64,000 nt of DNA from Paenisporosarcina quisquiliarum (GCF_027563315.1 NZ_JAMKBJ010000005.1:62001-126000); one strand, 5' to 3'. Shown: positions 1 to 9,191, counted from the stretch's first letter. The notes: a model not told the origin generated them from the sequence alone. Translations and numbers: made by a program.

Positions 1-981
1 TGCAATTCCAACAGATAATGTAATATTGATATTTAAATCTTCTACTACAATCGGATGAGTTTCTGTCGTATAACGTATTCGCTCCATTATTTGCCGAGCA
101 TCTTCTTCATTGCAAAAAGGTAATATGACGACGAACTCTTCTCCCCCGTATCTTGAGATAATATCGATACTTCTAAGATTATTTTTAATCAAACTGCTTA
201 CCTTTTGAAGAACGACATCTCCAACAATATGTCCGTATGCATCGTTCACATTTTTGAAATGATCAATATCAATAAACGCCACCGAAAGAGGGAATACATC
301 CTTTTTCTTCGTTGTATACAATTCATAATAATGCATAAAGGCACGTCGGTTATAGAGCTGTGTCAATGGATCTTTCCTAGCAGAATTTATTAGCTGAGTT
401 TTATATACATACTCATCACTTAAATCTTTCACAATCCATAAAATGAAAAAGCTCAGTAAAATATTAATGGGTAAGGAAGAAGGTAATATGACTTGTAAAT
501 ATTCAGAAAGGGGTATCACGCCTAAATAACCGATAGAACCTGTATTCACAAAATTTAATGAGAACACGACTAAAAACATTTTTGAATAAACGCTCCAAGA
601 TCGAGTCGTCCATGAAAGAATCATTCCGACTCCTGAAAGAATCAGAAGTGTTATAAAGCCTGCGGTGGCAGCTTCAGTGACTCCGAAAGAAAACCTTGCC
701 AATCCAATCCCCACTCCAACAAGCAAAATATAGAAAGGGTTACGCGCATACATGGTGGCAATAATAATGGGAATAAACCGCAAATCAAAAATGACCGAAT
801 CATTTAAATGAATACCAAAGAACATGGAGCACCAACCCGCTAAAATCGCAATCATAACGAGGCTGAACGCAATCAATTTTTGGCTGGAATTTACTAAGAA
901 CTGTTTATATAAAAAACCAGCTAAATAAATAATTGTGATTAAAACTGAAAAATTGACCAAGTATTCCTTGATATACAGCAT
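1..981 (-). CDS. Membrane GGDEF diguanylate cyclase (partial, 3' end outside window)
   Basis: The 327 visible residues run off the left edge. The first ~180 residues form several hydrophobic helices resembling the 5TM sensor module of LytS/YhcK-type proteins. A GGDEF domain follows, with DPLTQLYNRR near residue 204 and the active-site signature GGEEF near residue 279. An RxxD inhibitory-site motif (RSID) lies five residues before GGEEF, so product inhibition by c-di-GMP is likely. The predicted reaction is 2 GTP to c-di-GMP at the membrane. The ATG is preceded by a GGGGGGAT-type ribosome site. The missing C-terminus could hold another domain such as EAL; this cannot be seen. Confidence 0.9.
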   Translation of the reverse strand, partial: MLYIKEYLVNFSVLITIIYLAGFLYKQFLVNSSQKLIAFSLVMIAILAGWCSMFFGIHLNDSVIFDLRFIPIIIATMYARNPFYILLVGVGIGLARFSFGVTEAATAGFITLLILSGVGMILSWTTRSWSVYSKMFLVVFSLNFVNTGSIGYLGVIPLSEYLQVILPSSLPINILLSFFILWIVKDLSDEYVYKTQLINSARKDPLTQLYNRRAFMHYYELYTTKKKDVFPLSVAFIDIDHFKNVNDAYGHIVGDVVLQKVSSLIKNNLRSIDIISRYGGEEFVVILPFCNEEDARQIMERIRYTTETHPIVVEDLNINITLSVGIA

Positions 982-1129
982 GTCTATCCCCCCTATCTGC
1001 AAATCATTTACTTAACTTTATTGAAAATACAAATCGAATTGTTATTTATATGACTTATTTATCACAATTGTTATATTTCCAAACATTTTATAGTCATTAA
1101 TATTCAAGTCGATAATCCTATAGATTGCA

Positions 1130-2326
1130 TTACGCTTGTTTTTCAATAAATACAACTTTTAAATAGTCGCCTTCTTTAAATTCTTCGATGGTTTTAAAAT
1201 CTTTCGGAAGAGAAAATTCTTCCCGAATTTTATATTTCCCACCTGTTTGTTTAAACGCTTTTTCAATAAAGCCTTTAAATTTTGTCATACCAAATGTACT
1301 GCAATTTGTAGAGGCGACAATTATACCGTTTTTCTCTGTGATGGCAATTGCCTGCATAAGCAAATCTGTATAATCTTTTCCAGCGCTGAATGTATGCTTT
1401 TTCGAACGGGCAAAGCTTGGAGGATCTAAAATCACCAAATCAAATTTCAATTCTTTTCGAACGGCATATTTAAAATAATGAAAAACGTCTTCTACAATAA
1501 TGTCTTGGGCTTCAAAATCAATTCCATTCACACTGAACTGTTCTATCGTTTTGCTTTTACTACGATTTGCAAGATCGACGCTCGTCGTTTTCACGGCTCC
1601 ACCAAGCGCAGCTGCCACAGAAAAGGCACCAGTATAAGAAAAAGTATTTAAGACATTTTTCCCTTTTGAATACTTATTACGAATTGTTTTACGTACATCA
1701 CGTTGATCCAAGAAGATACCAACCATAGCGCCATCGTTTAAATACACGGCAAAATTTATGTCATTTTCTTTTACAAGCAATGGTTCAGGAGCCTTTTCTC
1801 CCGAAATAAAATCTTCATCTTCCATATACGTCCCTTGAGATGCAAAGCGTTTCTTTTCATATAGCCCTTTTACGTCGACCAAATTGGATAATGCCTGAAT
1901 CACTTCATTCTTAAACTGGTAAACGCCTTCGCTGTACCAACTGATGACATAATATCCATCATAATAATCAATGGTAAAACCGCCAATACCATCACCTTCG
2001 CCATTAAATAGACGGAATGCAGTCGTTCTCTCGTCCTGGAATAATGACGTACGATGTTCGATGGCCGTTTTTAATTTCTGTTCAAAAAATGATACATCGA
2101 AGGTTTCATTTTGATTCCGGCTCAGTATCCATCCTCGCCCTTTATTTTGTTTGCCATAATAACCTTTGCCAAGAAATCTTTGCTGATCATCAAAAAGCTC
2201 GATGATTGCCCCTTCCTCTTTTACATCCTTCATATTCATAATCGCGTCTTCCGTTATGAGCGGATAACCAGCTTTCATATTTTTAGCAAATGAAGATTTC
2301 ACTTTTAGCTTTATATTTTGTTTCAT
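1130..2326 (-). CDS. Class I SAM-dependent rRNA methyltransferase, RlmI/YwbD-like
   Basis: 398 residues, the usual length for the RlmI family (23S rRNA m5C methyltransferases). An N-terminal PUA-like RNA-binding region (about 1-80) precedes the Rossmann methyltransferase. The SAM-binding motif NTFSYTGAFSVAAALGG is followed by an acidic VDLANRS strand end, and the catalytic segment is DLVILDPPSFARSK. The exact rRNA position modified cannot be read from sequence. It is transcribed alone, divergently from the LD-carboxypeptidase gene. Confidence 0.88.
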   Translation of the reverse strand: MKQNIKLKVKSSFAKNMKAGYPLITEDAIMNMKDVKEEGAIIELFDDQQRFLGKGYYGKQNKGRGWILSRNQNETFDVSFFEQKLKTAIEHRTSLFQDERTTAFRLFNGEGDGIGGFTIDYYDGYYVISWYSEGVYQFKNEVIQALSNLVDVKGLYEKKRFASQGTYMEDEDFISGEKAPEPLLVKENDINFAVYLNDGAMVGIFLDQRDVRKTIRNKYSKGKNVLNTFSYTGAFSVAAALGGAVKTTSVDLANRSKSKTIEQFSVNGIDFEAQDIIVEDVFHYFKYAVRKELKFDLVILDPPSFARSKKHTFSAGKDYTDLLMQAIAITEKNGIIVASTNCSTFGMTKFKGFIEKAFKQTGGKYKIREEFSLPKDFKTIEEFKEGDYLKVVFIEKQA

Positions 2327-2487
2327 AAAATCACCCTATCAATAGTTTTCTTTAGTTTACATCTGTTTCTGGTGAAAATCATATATCAGCCTGTTTATGT
2401 TGAATTTGCTTATCTTTTCTGTACTTTCTTTATTAGTTGAACCATATATTAGAGGAATATTTGTGTATTGGAAGGAGCTGAGTAATA

Positions 2488-3411
2488 TTGGCCATAAAAC
2501 CTCCACAACTGAAAATGGGTGATACGATAGGCGTTGTAACCTTAGGGAGCCCATTAAGTGCCCAGATAATTGATGAAGGTATTGCCACATTAAAGAATAT
2601 GGGTTTCAACGTGATTGTTGGAGATCATGTATATGATTCTACTGGTTTCCTCGCAGGGACTGCCGAAGAACGCGCTGCGGATTTGATGAAGATGTTTGAA
2701 AATAAAGCCGTTAACTGCATCCTACCTACCAGAGGAGGAGTTGGAGTTGCAGGCATTCTCCCTTTGCTGGACTTTAATGTCATCAAGCAAAATCCTAAAA
2801 TTATTTCTGGATATAGTGACATAACGATTTTACTGAACGCTCTTTATGAGTATTCAGATTTAATTACTTTTCAAAGTTTATTGTTGCTTGATTTCAACAC
2901 TCGTACCCCACAATATAATTTCAATCAATATTTCGCCGCCACTTCAGCTTTAACAGCGCCATGGGAAATTGTGAACCCCCCAGAGATTCCGTTCGTAAAC
3001 AAAGTGTCTGGAGATGTCACTGGTCCGATTGTAGGCGGCAATCTGACTTCGTTTGTGGACACATTGGGCACTTCTTTTGAGATTAATACTGAAGGAAAGA
3101 TTCTGTGTCTCGAAGATACACATGAGCCGATTAATACCGTCTACCGCTATTTGAGTCATTTAAAAATAGCCGGAAAATTCGATGACTGCATCGGCATAAT
3201 AATGGGAGAATGTACAAATTGCGAACCAGCTTACGGAGTGACATACAATGAACTTATCGATGATTTTTTAGTTCCTTTAGGGAAACCATTATTAAGTAAT
3301 GTAGCCACTGCACATGGACGTTTCAAGGCAGCTATACCGCTTGGAGCAAGCGTAAGGATGAACACAATTGAACGTAAACTAACCGTACTTGAACCCGTTG
3401 TAAGTCCATAA
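2488..3411 (+). CDS. LD-carboxypeptidase, peptidase family S66
   Basis: 307 residues. Family S66 includes LdcA, which cleaves the terminal D-Ala of murein tetrapeptides, and MccF, which cleaves microcin-type conjugates. The nucleophile region GYSDIT, the Glu region LCLEDTHEP and the His region ATAHGRFK are all present, giving a plausible Ser-Glu-His triad. No signal peptide is visible, so it should be cytoplasmic and act in peptidoglycan recycling. The start is TTG at 2488, preceded by AAGGAG with about 10 nt spacing. Confidence 0.87.
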   Translation: MAIKPPQLKMGDTIGVVTLGSPLSAQIIDEGIATLKNMGFNVIVGDHVYDSTGFLAGTAEERAADLMKMFENKAVNCILPTRGGVGVAGILPLLDFNVIKQNPKIISGYSDITILLNALYEYSDLITFQSLLLLDFNTRTPQYNFNQYFAATSALTAPWEIVNPPEIPFVNKVSGDVTGPIVGGNLTSFVDTLGTSFEINTEGKILCLEDTHEPINTVYRYLSHLKIAGKFDDCIGIIMGECTNCEPAYGVTYNELIDDFLVPLGKPLLSNVATAHGRFKAAIPLGASVRMNTIERKLTVLEPVVSP

Positions 3412-3420
3412 GTGTAAAAA

Positions 3421-3448
3421 AACCGATTGCATATGATTGCAATCGGTT
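3421..3448. terminator. Bidirectional intrinsic terminator
   Basis: An 11-bp perfect stem (3421-3431 with 3438-3448) is flanked by an A tract on the left and T-rich sequence on the right. It lies between convergent genes. Confidence 0.85.
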
Positions 3449-3456
3449 TGTTGTAT

Positions 3457-3897
3457 TTATTTTTTCAAAAGGGAAGACCATTCAGTTTCAAGCCACTTAT
3501 CGAACTCTCCGCCTTTTTCACCTTCGTACGCATCAAATACATCGAGTCTCATTTTTTTCAATTTCTCTTTGAACTCTTCGTATGAATGATCAGCAGGCAA
3601 ACTCTTTTTAATGCGCAACAAAATTTTAGATGTTCCTTTAATGATATCGAATTTTGTTTGCTTCGGTTGTTCTACATCTTCACCGAGATTTTTAAGTTGT
3701 CTGTATGCTGCCTCTTGTACTTTAAATACAGGATCGTTATTCATGCGGTTTGTAAGAACATCAATCACTTTACTGTGCTTGTACTGACCTAATTCTTCAA
3801 CTGCATCAAAACGCGCTCTCCAACTAGATGTGCGGTTCGCTTCCTTTTTCAGTTCATCGTAATTTTCTGGTAGATCATTTTGTACTTTGTTAGTCAT
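3457..3897 (-). CDS. HEAT-repeat-like small protein
   Basis: 146 residues with helical repeats: SSWRARFDAVEELGQYKHSK and VFKVQEAAYRQLKNLGE look like two HEAT units. A basic segment and a C-terminal acidic, Trp-containing tail follow. HEAT repeats usually mediate protein-protein contacts; no catalytic motif is visible. It has a good AAAGGAGAT site before the ATG and is transcribed alone. Confidence 0.7.
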   Translation of the reverse strand: MTNKVQNDLPENYDELKKEANRTSSWRARFDAVEELGQYKHSKVIDVLTNRMNNDPVFKVQEAAYRQLKNLGEDVEQPKQTKFDIIKGTSKILLRIKKSLPADHSYEEFKEKLKKMRLDVFDAYEGEKGGEFDKWLETEWSSLLKK

Positions 3898-4129
3898 GTG
3901 TATCTATCTCCTTTAATAAAAAAACCCAGCAATTTTCAGCTGATGTTTTCTCATTGATTTATTATCGAAAAATTCAAATTTGCTTATCATTGTATATGAA
4001 GCCATAGTGGATAAAAAACATTCAAGCATCCTAAAGAATTTCCTATACCTAGTATTGTACCATTTTCTGAAGACTCACATACACAGTTTCACAAATAGAG
4101 ATGAATTAAAGTGATATTCATCGTTTTTT

Positions 4130-4699
4130 CTAATCAATATTTTCGATAATCTTCGGCAATTCCGACCAGTCTACGATTCTCGGAATGGTCAAATGCTGGT
4201 TGTAGGATTGATTCATGACAAAAGCTTTGAGCTGTTCTGAACTAAGTGTATTTAAAACATCTGGCTTATCATCAAAATAATAGTCGAGTTGCAATGATTG
4301 AATGATTTCGACTTTCTCCTGATCCTTCATGCCGCAAAAGAATCGGTCTTCTTGAACAGGAAATCCTTGTTCAATCATCCATTTTTTCGTGCGTTCACCA
4401 TGTTCTCTTGGTCTGGCAGTTATATAATAAATTTCATGTCCTTTGTTAGCCAGTTCTACCAATGCTTCGACAGCACCTGGATATGGTGGACAGGCAGTAT
4501 AATAAATTTCTTCCAAGGAACGATTCCACATGTCAGCACCCTGTTGTGCATCCAATCCGAAAGGTTCATGTATTTCCACTCTCGTTAGTTCATGAAAAAC
4601 GTCGATGGGGACATTTTGTTTCAAGTTTTTATTGTAAATATGAAAAGCATGTTCTCTTAATTTGATGAGTGTATCATCTATATCAAAGCCAAATTTCAT
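4130..4699 (-). CDS. HAD-superfamily 5'-nucleotidase-like phosphatase
   Basis: 189 residues from the chosen ATG. The HAD nucleophile motif FGFDIDDTL is at residues 3-11 and the second motif YYITARPREHGE follows; FDDKPD is the third acidic motif. It resembles the NT5C/YqfW nucleotidase group. An upstream in-frame ATG exists, but GAGGG six bases before 4699 supports this start. It begins 23 nt after the ribD stop on the same strand, so it is probably the third gene of a ribA-ribD-HAD unit. Inference: it could dephosphorylate the pyrimidine product of RibD, a step done by HAD enzymes in Bacillus and E. coli. A general nucleotidase is equally possible. Confidence 0.8.
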   Translation of the reverse strand: MKFGFDIDDTLIKLREHAFHIYNKNLKQNVPIDVFHELTRVEIHEPFGLDAQQGADMWNRSLEEIYYTACPPYPGAVEALVELANKGHEIYYITARPREHGERTKKWMIEQGFPVQEDRFFCGMKDQEKVEIIQSLQLDYYFDDKPDVLNTLSSEQLKAFVMNQSYNQHLTIPRIVDWSELPKIIENID

Positions 4700-4722
4700 T
4701 AGGAATCCCTCAATTTTCAGTT

Positions 4723-5817
4723 TCAAATTTTATATTCTGGATAACCGGTAAATTTAAAATCTTTCCCGATTTTTATAAAATCAGTATCAATTAACTCAAC
4801 AGCATCGGCCATTTTGTCAAATCCCGAACCTTCCAAGAAAGTAGGAGCAAGATGACCCCCGATTAATTTCGGTGCAATATAAATAATGGCTTTATCGATT
4901 AGTTTGTTTTCTAAAAAAGCAGCATTGATCGTTCCGCCACCTTCAATCAATACGGATGAAATCCCTTTTTCCCCTAATAAGTTCATAACTTCAATCGGGT
5001 TTACATGTTTTGAACCTGATGTAGAAAATACCGAAATACCCATTTTCTCAAGGTCTTTTTTCTTGTCTTCATCATAATTCGCACTGGTAAAGATCCAGGT
5101 TTCCGACAGTTTGTCTGTTACAACCTTGCTCTCCAATGGAATTTTCAATGTTGAATCCAAAATAATTCGAATTGGATTGCGACCATTTGGAATTCTCGTT
5201 GTTAGTTCTGGGTTGTCCGCTATGACCGTATTCACTCCAACTAAGATAGCCATGTTTTCATTTCGCAGTTTATGGACATCACTTCTTGCTTCTTCAGAAG
5301 TAATCCATTTGCTATCAGAAGAGTGTGTAGCAATTTTTCCATCTAAAGTAATGCCAGCTTTTAAAGTGACGAAAGGTCGATTTTCGACGATAAACTTATT
5401 GAATACTTCATTCATTTTCCTTGATGCTTCTTCTTTAATACCAACAATTACTTCAATGCCTGCATCTTCAAGAATTTTTACACCACGTCCGGAGACCATC
5501 GGATTCGGATCGAGCGTTGCAATAACCACTTTCATCAAGCCGGCTTCCACAATTGCCACAGCACAGGGACCCGTACGCCCGTGGTGGGAGCAAGGTTCGA
5601 GTGTCACATAAATGGTTCCACCCCTCGCCTTTTCGCCTGCCATTCGCAGTGCATGAATTTCTGCATGAGGCTCGCCAGTTTTCAAATGAGCTCCGACGCC
5701 AACAATTCGATTGTCATTTACAATGACAGAACCAACCAGTGGATTCGGATCTGTTTGGCCCTTCATTGCCCTTGCATTATTAATGGCCAAATCCATATAA
5801 AATTCATGATTAGTCAT
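4723..5817 (-). CDS. ribD: Bifunctional riboflavin deaminase/reductase RibD
   Basis: 364 residues, full length for RibD. The N-terminal deaminase carries the zinc motif HAE (51-53) and PCSHHGRTGPC (75-85). The C-terminal dihydrofolate-reductase-like half starts around residue 145 (TLKAGITLDGKIA) and contains IEGGGTINAAFL. It deaminates and then reduces the product of GTP cyclohydrolase II using NADPH. The start at 5817 has AAGGGA nine bases upstream and overlaps the end of ribA by 8 nt, so the two are translationally coupled. The usual ribE, ribBA and ribH partners are absent nearby. Confidence 0.95.
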   Translation of the reverse strand: MTNHEFYMDLAINNARAMKGQTDPNPLVGSVIVNDNRIVGVGAHLKTGEPHAEIHALRMAGEKARGGTIYVTLEPCSHHGRTGPCAVAIVEAGLMKVVIATLDPNPMVSGRGVKILEDAGIEVIVGIKEEASRKMNEVFNKFIVENRPFVTLKAGITLDGKIATHSSDSKWITSEEARSDVHKLRNENMAILVGVNTVIADNPELTTRIPNGRNPIRIILDSTLKIPLESKVVTDKLSETWIFTSANYDEDKKKDLEKMGISVFSTSGSKHVNPIEVMNLLGEKGISSVLIEGGGTINAAFLENKLIDKAIIYIAPKLIGGHLAPTFLEGSGFDKMADAVELIDTDFIKIGKDFKFTGYPEYKI

Positions 5818-6574
5818 TCGGACAAGTCCCTTCATTCTCGATTTCTAAATGTCCCGAGCGTTTGATCTTCGTTTGCAAATAAGCTTCATTGAATTCGGAA
5901 ATATCTCCCCATAAAGGTGTACGACCTGAAATAGGCATACCGGCATCAATCAATGCTGTGAGTTTTTTCGGATTATTTGTCAACAAAGTAACGGGTTTAG
6001 AACGCAATGCTTTGAGTACTTGGATGGCATCATCATAATTTCGGGAATCATCTACAAAACCTAGGCTTTCGTTCGCTTCCACTGTGTCGTAGCCATTTTC
6101 CTGAAGAATATAAGCCATGGCTTTGCTGAATAAGCCAATTCCTCTACCTTCATGATTGGCTAAATAAAACAATGCTCCCGAACCATGATCGACAATCATT
6201 TGCATGGATTGTTTTAATTGAAATCCGCAATCACATCTTTTGCTGCCAAAAATATCACCAGTGTGACAAATGGAGTGCATTCTAATTAGGGCATCTTCAT
6301 CATTTTCAAAATCCCCATAGACTAGGACGCTTGATTGTTGATATTCGGCAAGATTGGCAGAAGATAAATTGTCGATGATTTGTTGAAAATCTTCGTGTTC
6401 TTGGTTGCTATTCAACCAACAGTACCATTGAAATATGAACGTTTCTCCATATAAATTTACAGGTAGACGAATAGGGCCAACTAAATAGATGGCACCCTCA
6501 TCTTTTTTGATTAACTTAATTTTATCTTTTAATACTGGAAGAGCTTCTTTAGAAACTAGTTGAATATCGTTCAT
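5810..6574 (-). CDS. ribA: GTP cyclohydrolase II (RibA, no DHBP synthase domain)
   Basis: 254 residues. It contains the zinc site (HSIC, then GSKRCDCGFQL), NHEGRGIGL and the nucleotide-binding LLTNNPKK. It converts GTP to the 2,5-diaminopyrimidine precursor of riboflavin and related pterin/flavin compounds. Bacillus normally has a RibBA fusion; here only the cyclohydrolase part is present, after an N-terminal stretch of about 70 residues with no DHBP-synthase motif. AAAGGGGGA about 9 nt before the ATG fixes the start. It is first in the unit and sits directly behind a consensus promoter with palindromes. Confidence 0.93.
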   Translation of the reverse strand: MNDIQLVSKEALPVLKDKIKLIKKDEGAIYLVGPIRLPVNLYGETFIFQWYCWLNSNQEHEDFQQIIDNLSSANLAEYQQSSVLVYGDFENDEDALIRMHSICHTGDIFGSKRCDCGFQLKQSMQMIVDHGSGALFYLANHEGRGIGLFSKAMAYILQENGYDTVEANESLGFVDDSRNYDDAIQVLKALRSKPVTLLTNNPKKLTALIDAGMPISGRTPLWGDISEFNEAYLQTKIKRSGHLEIENEGTCPND

Positions 6575-6609
6575 TCTTTTTTCCCCCTTTTTCAAACTAT
6601 CTATATATC

Positions 6610-6656
6610 AGTTACTTTATGTAAGTAATTATATTTTCGTAACTCTTAATTGTCAA
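6610..6656 (-). promoter_or_regulatory. Consensus sigma-A promoter with nested palindromic operator for ribA-ribD
   Basis: On the minus strand, TTGACA (6651-6656) and TATAAT (6628-6633) are both exact consensus hexamers with the ideal 17-bp spacer. AGTTAC (6610-6615) and GTAACT (6639-6644) form an outer inverted repeat, and TTACTT (6612-6617) and AAGTAA (6623-6628) an inner one. Together they cover the -10 and start-site region. A perfect promoter covered by dyads suggests repression by a dimeric regulator, which is not identified. Confidence 0.75.
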
Positions 6657-6710
6657 GTAAGCAAAGTGTCTATTTGTATAATAAAACGTTTTTGAAAGAC
6701 AAACAAAAAA

Positions 6711-6736
6711 GAGTTGGTTCATCTCTGAACCAACTC
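6711..6736 (-). terminator. Intrinsic terminator of the dicarboxylate symporter gene
   Basis: Perfect 11-bp stem (6711-6721 with 6726-6736), a 4-nt loop, and a U tract when read on the minus strand. Confidence 0.85.
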
Positions 6737-6754
6737 TTCGATCACTATTATTAA

Positions 6755-7978
6755 TTAAGCATGTGCTCTTCCAGCACGTTCTTCCGTTTCCGCTACTACC
6801 ACTGCACAGGCTGCGTCTCCTGTAATATTAACAGCAGTTCTTGCCATATCAAGCAAGCGGTCAATCCCGATAATTAGCGCAATACCTTCTACAGGTAAGT
6901 TAACTGAGCTTAATACCATTGCCAACATGATTAATCCCACACCAGGTACGCCTGCTGTTCCAACACTTGCAAGTACTGCAGTAAGAACTACAACAAGCAG
7001 GGCAGTCCAAGTTAATTGAACATCATATACTTGTGCGATGAAAATGGTTGCTACACCTTGCATAATTGCCGTTCCATCCATATTAATAGTAGCACCAAGT
7101 GGTTGAACGAAACTTGAAATAGTTTTGGGAACACCAAGATTTTTTTGAGCAACGTTCATTGAAACTGGTAGTGTTGCATTACTGCTGGATGTACTGAAAG
7201 CGACACCCATAGCTGGTGCAAATCCTTTAAAGAACTGGATCGGATTTCTTTTCGCAATGAACAAAATAGATGAACCATACGTCACGATTGCATGAACAAC
7301 AAGGGCTAGTAATACGACAACCATATAAAGACTCATTGCTTTTATAGCGTCAAAACCTTGCTGACCAATGGCTGATGCAAGAAGCGCAAAGGTACCATAT
7401 GGCGCAAACTTCATCACAAGGTTAACTAAGTACATCATGATTTCATTTCCTTGCTCAAGTAATTCCTGAACTTTATCCACTTTCGAACCAAGCATGGTTA
7501 GTGCGAAACCGATAAATATTGCAAATACAATGATTTGAAGCATATTTGCTTCCGCAAATGATTGAATCGGATTTGTCGGAATGATATTTAACAATGTATC
7601 CGACACTGGTGGAGCTTTTTCACTCTTATATTCTAAATCCGCTGTATTAAATGTTCCGGCATTGCCCGGTTCAAAAAGATAGGCTAAACCTAACCCAATA
7701 ATGATGGCAATTGATGTAGTAACTAAAAAGTAACCAATTGTTTTTAAACCAATTCGCCCAAGCTTCTTTGGATCTCCTAAACCCGCAGTACCTAAAGCAA
7801 TTGAAATGAATACGATTGGCACAACGAGCATCGTGATCAGGCTAATGAAGATTTTCCCAACTGGAGTTAACACATATTTATCAATCTCAGGAAACAGCTC
7901 TGGGGCAAAAATATTCAATAAAATTCCTGTAAGCGCACCCAAAACTAAGGCTATAATAATTTTCACTGATAAGTTCAT
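6755..7978 (-). CDS. Dicarboxylate/amino acid:cation symporter (DAACS, GltP/GltT type)
   Basis: 407 residues with about eight hydrophobic segments. Family hallmarks are the serine-rich re-entrant loop STSSSNATLPVSM and NMDGTAIMQG, followed by the C-terminal NITGDAACAVVVA segment. These proteins import glutamate, aspartate or C4-dicarboxylates with Na+ or H+. The substrate is not certain from sequence. GAGGG eight bases before the ATG at 7978 is preferred over an upstream TTG that would sit only 2 nt from the ribosome site. It forms its own unit with a strong terminator. Confidence 0.93.
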   Translation of the reverse strand: MNLSVKIIIALVLGALTGILLNIFAPELFPEIDKYVLTPVGKIFISLITMLVVPIVFISIALGTAGLGDPKKLGRIGLKTIGYFLVTTSIAIIIGLGLAYLFEPGNAGTFNTADLEYKSEKAPPVSDTLLNIIPTNPIQSFAEANMLQIIVFAIFIGFALTMLGSKVDKVQELLEQGNEIMMYLVNLVMKFAPYGTFALLASAIGQQGFDAIKAMSLYMVVVLLALVVHAIVTYGSSILFIAKRNPIQFFKGFAPAMGVAFSTSSSNATLPVSMNVAQKNLGVPKTISSFVQPLGATINMDGTAIMQGVATIFIAQVYDVQLTWTALLVVVLTAVLASVGTAGVPGVGLIMLAMVLSSVNLPVEGIALIIGIDRLLDMARTAVNITGDAACAVVVAETEERAGRAHA

Positions 7979-8153
7979 GCTCAAATCCCTCTTTCTGCTG
8001 ACAAACTTTAGAACGTAAACTTATTATCAAGTGATTTATAAGTTGCTTCTATTCAAAAATGTTCGTCTATTCAATAAAGTTTTTATACAGTAGTATTTAC
8101 TTTTTTCATTGAAAGTAAACCTATATTGAAAGAAAAGTAGGTTTCAATTCGAA

Positions 8154-8438
8154 CTAGATCCAGTCCTTTTCAGTTACATCAAAATTTTTCTCCGCCCAGG
8201 CAATGGCTTCCTCAACTGATTCGAGTTGCTGATCATCCTGAACATTCCATTCGCTATCACACATAAATACATAATAGCCACTTTCTTCTTCATACTTAGT
8301 AATAGCTAAAGCGGTAATTTGTATTTCAATCGTAGTGCCATCCTTTTCCTCAAAATACATTGTACTCAATTTCTGTGTTCCGTCATTTTGCGTCTGCTTG
8401 ATTACTTGTGCACCATCTAGTTCTTTGATTAATGTCAT
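8154..8438 (-). CDS. Small acidic protein of unknown function
   Basis: 94 residues, not recognised. It alternates predicted strands (IEIQITALAITKYE, GYYVFMCDSEW) with an acidic C-terminal helix ESVEEAIAWAEKNFDV, and looks like a small soluble alpha/beta protein. A GAGG site lies before the ATG. No signal peptide, membrane segment or cysteine motif is seen. It is transcribed alone. Confidence 0.6.
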   Translation of the reverse strand: MTLIKELDGAQVIKQTQNDGTQKLSTMYFEEKDGTTIEIQITALAITKYEEESGYYVFMCDSEWNVQDDQQLESVEEAIAWAEKNFDVTEKDWI

Positions 8439-8561
8439 ATTTTATGCCTCTTTTCTTAGGGTTTTGCTAATGAAAATTGTTTGAATGCGATAAACGATAT
8501 CACTTCAAAGTCTTCTTTTAGTTATTTCCATAGTATTGTGGTCTACTTTATCGAATCGGAT

Positions 8562-9170
8562 TCATCCAGGGAGATGGAAAATCATGAATCGTTCGTTGTC
8601 ATTCTGTTCATAAAGTTCTGGTACGCGTATTTCTTTCTTAAATTCGAATGTCGTCCTTGATTCAAGAAACTGAATATAGGCTGTCGTTGGATAGTAAAGA
8701 ATCAATTCTATAGAACGTTTATACTTATCGACCGATACAAGAATATTCTCAACAACCTTCATAAAAATCTGGACTGAAAATGGATTAAAGAAATAAAACA
8801 CATTGTCTCGCGAGTCAATTTCATATTCTTGTGCAAGACATCTTTCAAAGATAATGATTCCAGCCGTTTTCTTTCCGTTTTTATCGTAGTTTTGTAAGTT
8901 TTCAAGTGCATCTTGATAAAGTCTACCACTCATTTCAATCCCTATTGATGGTACTTGAAAATGATAGTGAATGTAGAATGAAAGACGTCCTTTGCCACAT
9001 CCTACATCTACTACCCGATCACTCTTGGTTAATTCATAGTGTCTGAAAAGTTCTTCAAAAGCAGCATAAGGCGTAGCTTCGTACCGATTATAATGCACGG
9101 ATTGATTCAATAATTCGAGTGTTCCTGCTGTTTTAATCCGAAGCATTTTATCCATTTCTTTCTCGGTCAT
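8562..9170 (-). CDS. Class I SAM-dependent methyltransferase
   Basis: 202 residues. The SAM-binding glycine motif VVDVGCGKGRLSFYIH is near residue 55, with the acidic GIEMSG end of strand 2 following. The methyl acceptor is unknown. Start at 9170: a run of G lies six bases upstream, whereas the upstream TTG would be fused to the ribosome site. It begins 22 nt after the ribosomal-protection-type GTPase gene on the same strand, so the two are likely co-transcribed, which could hint at a ribosome or translation-linked substrate (inference only). Confidence 0.8.
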   Translation of the reverse strand: MTEKEMDKMLRIKTAGTLELLNQSVHYNRYEATPYAAFEELFRHYELTKSDRVVDVGCGKGRLSFYIHYHFQVPSIGIEMSGRLYQDALENLQNYDKNGKKTAGIIIFERCLAQEYEIDSRDNVFYFFNPFSVQIFMKVVENILVSVDKYKRSIELILYYPTTAYIQFLESRTTFEFKKEIRVPELYEQNDNERFMIFHLPG

Positions 9171-9191
9171 GACCAACCCCCTATCCCTGCA

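Noticed and set aside
205-393. Plus-strand ORF opposite the diguanylate cyclase
   Set aside because: Lies antisense inside the GGDEF domain, no ribosome site.
2357-2590. Minus-strand ORF over the LD-carboxypeptidase start
   Set aside because: Shadow of a well-supported gene.
6575-6710. FMN riboswitch (RFN element) upstream of ribA
   Set aside because: The leader is too short and lacks the conserved RFN helices; promoter and palindromes explain the region.
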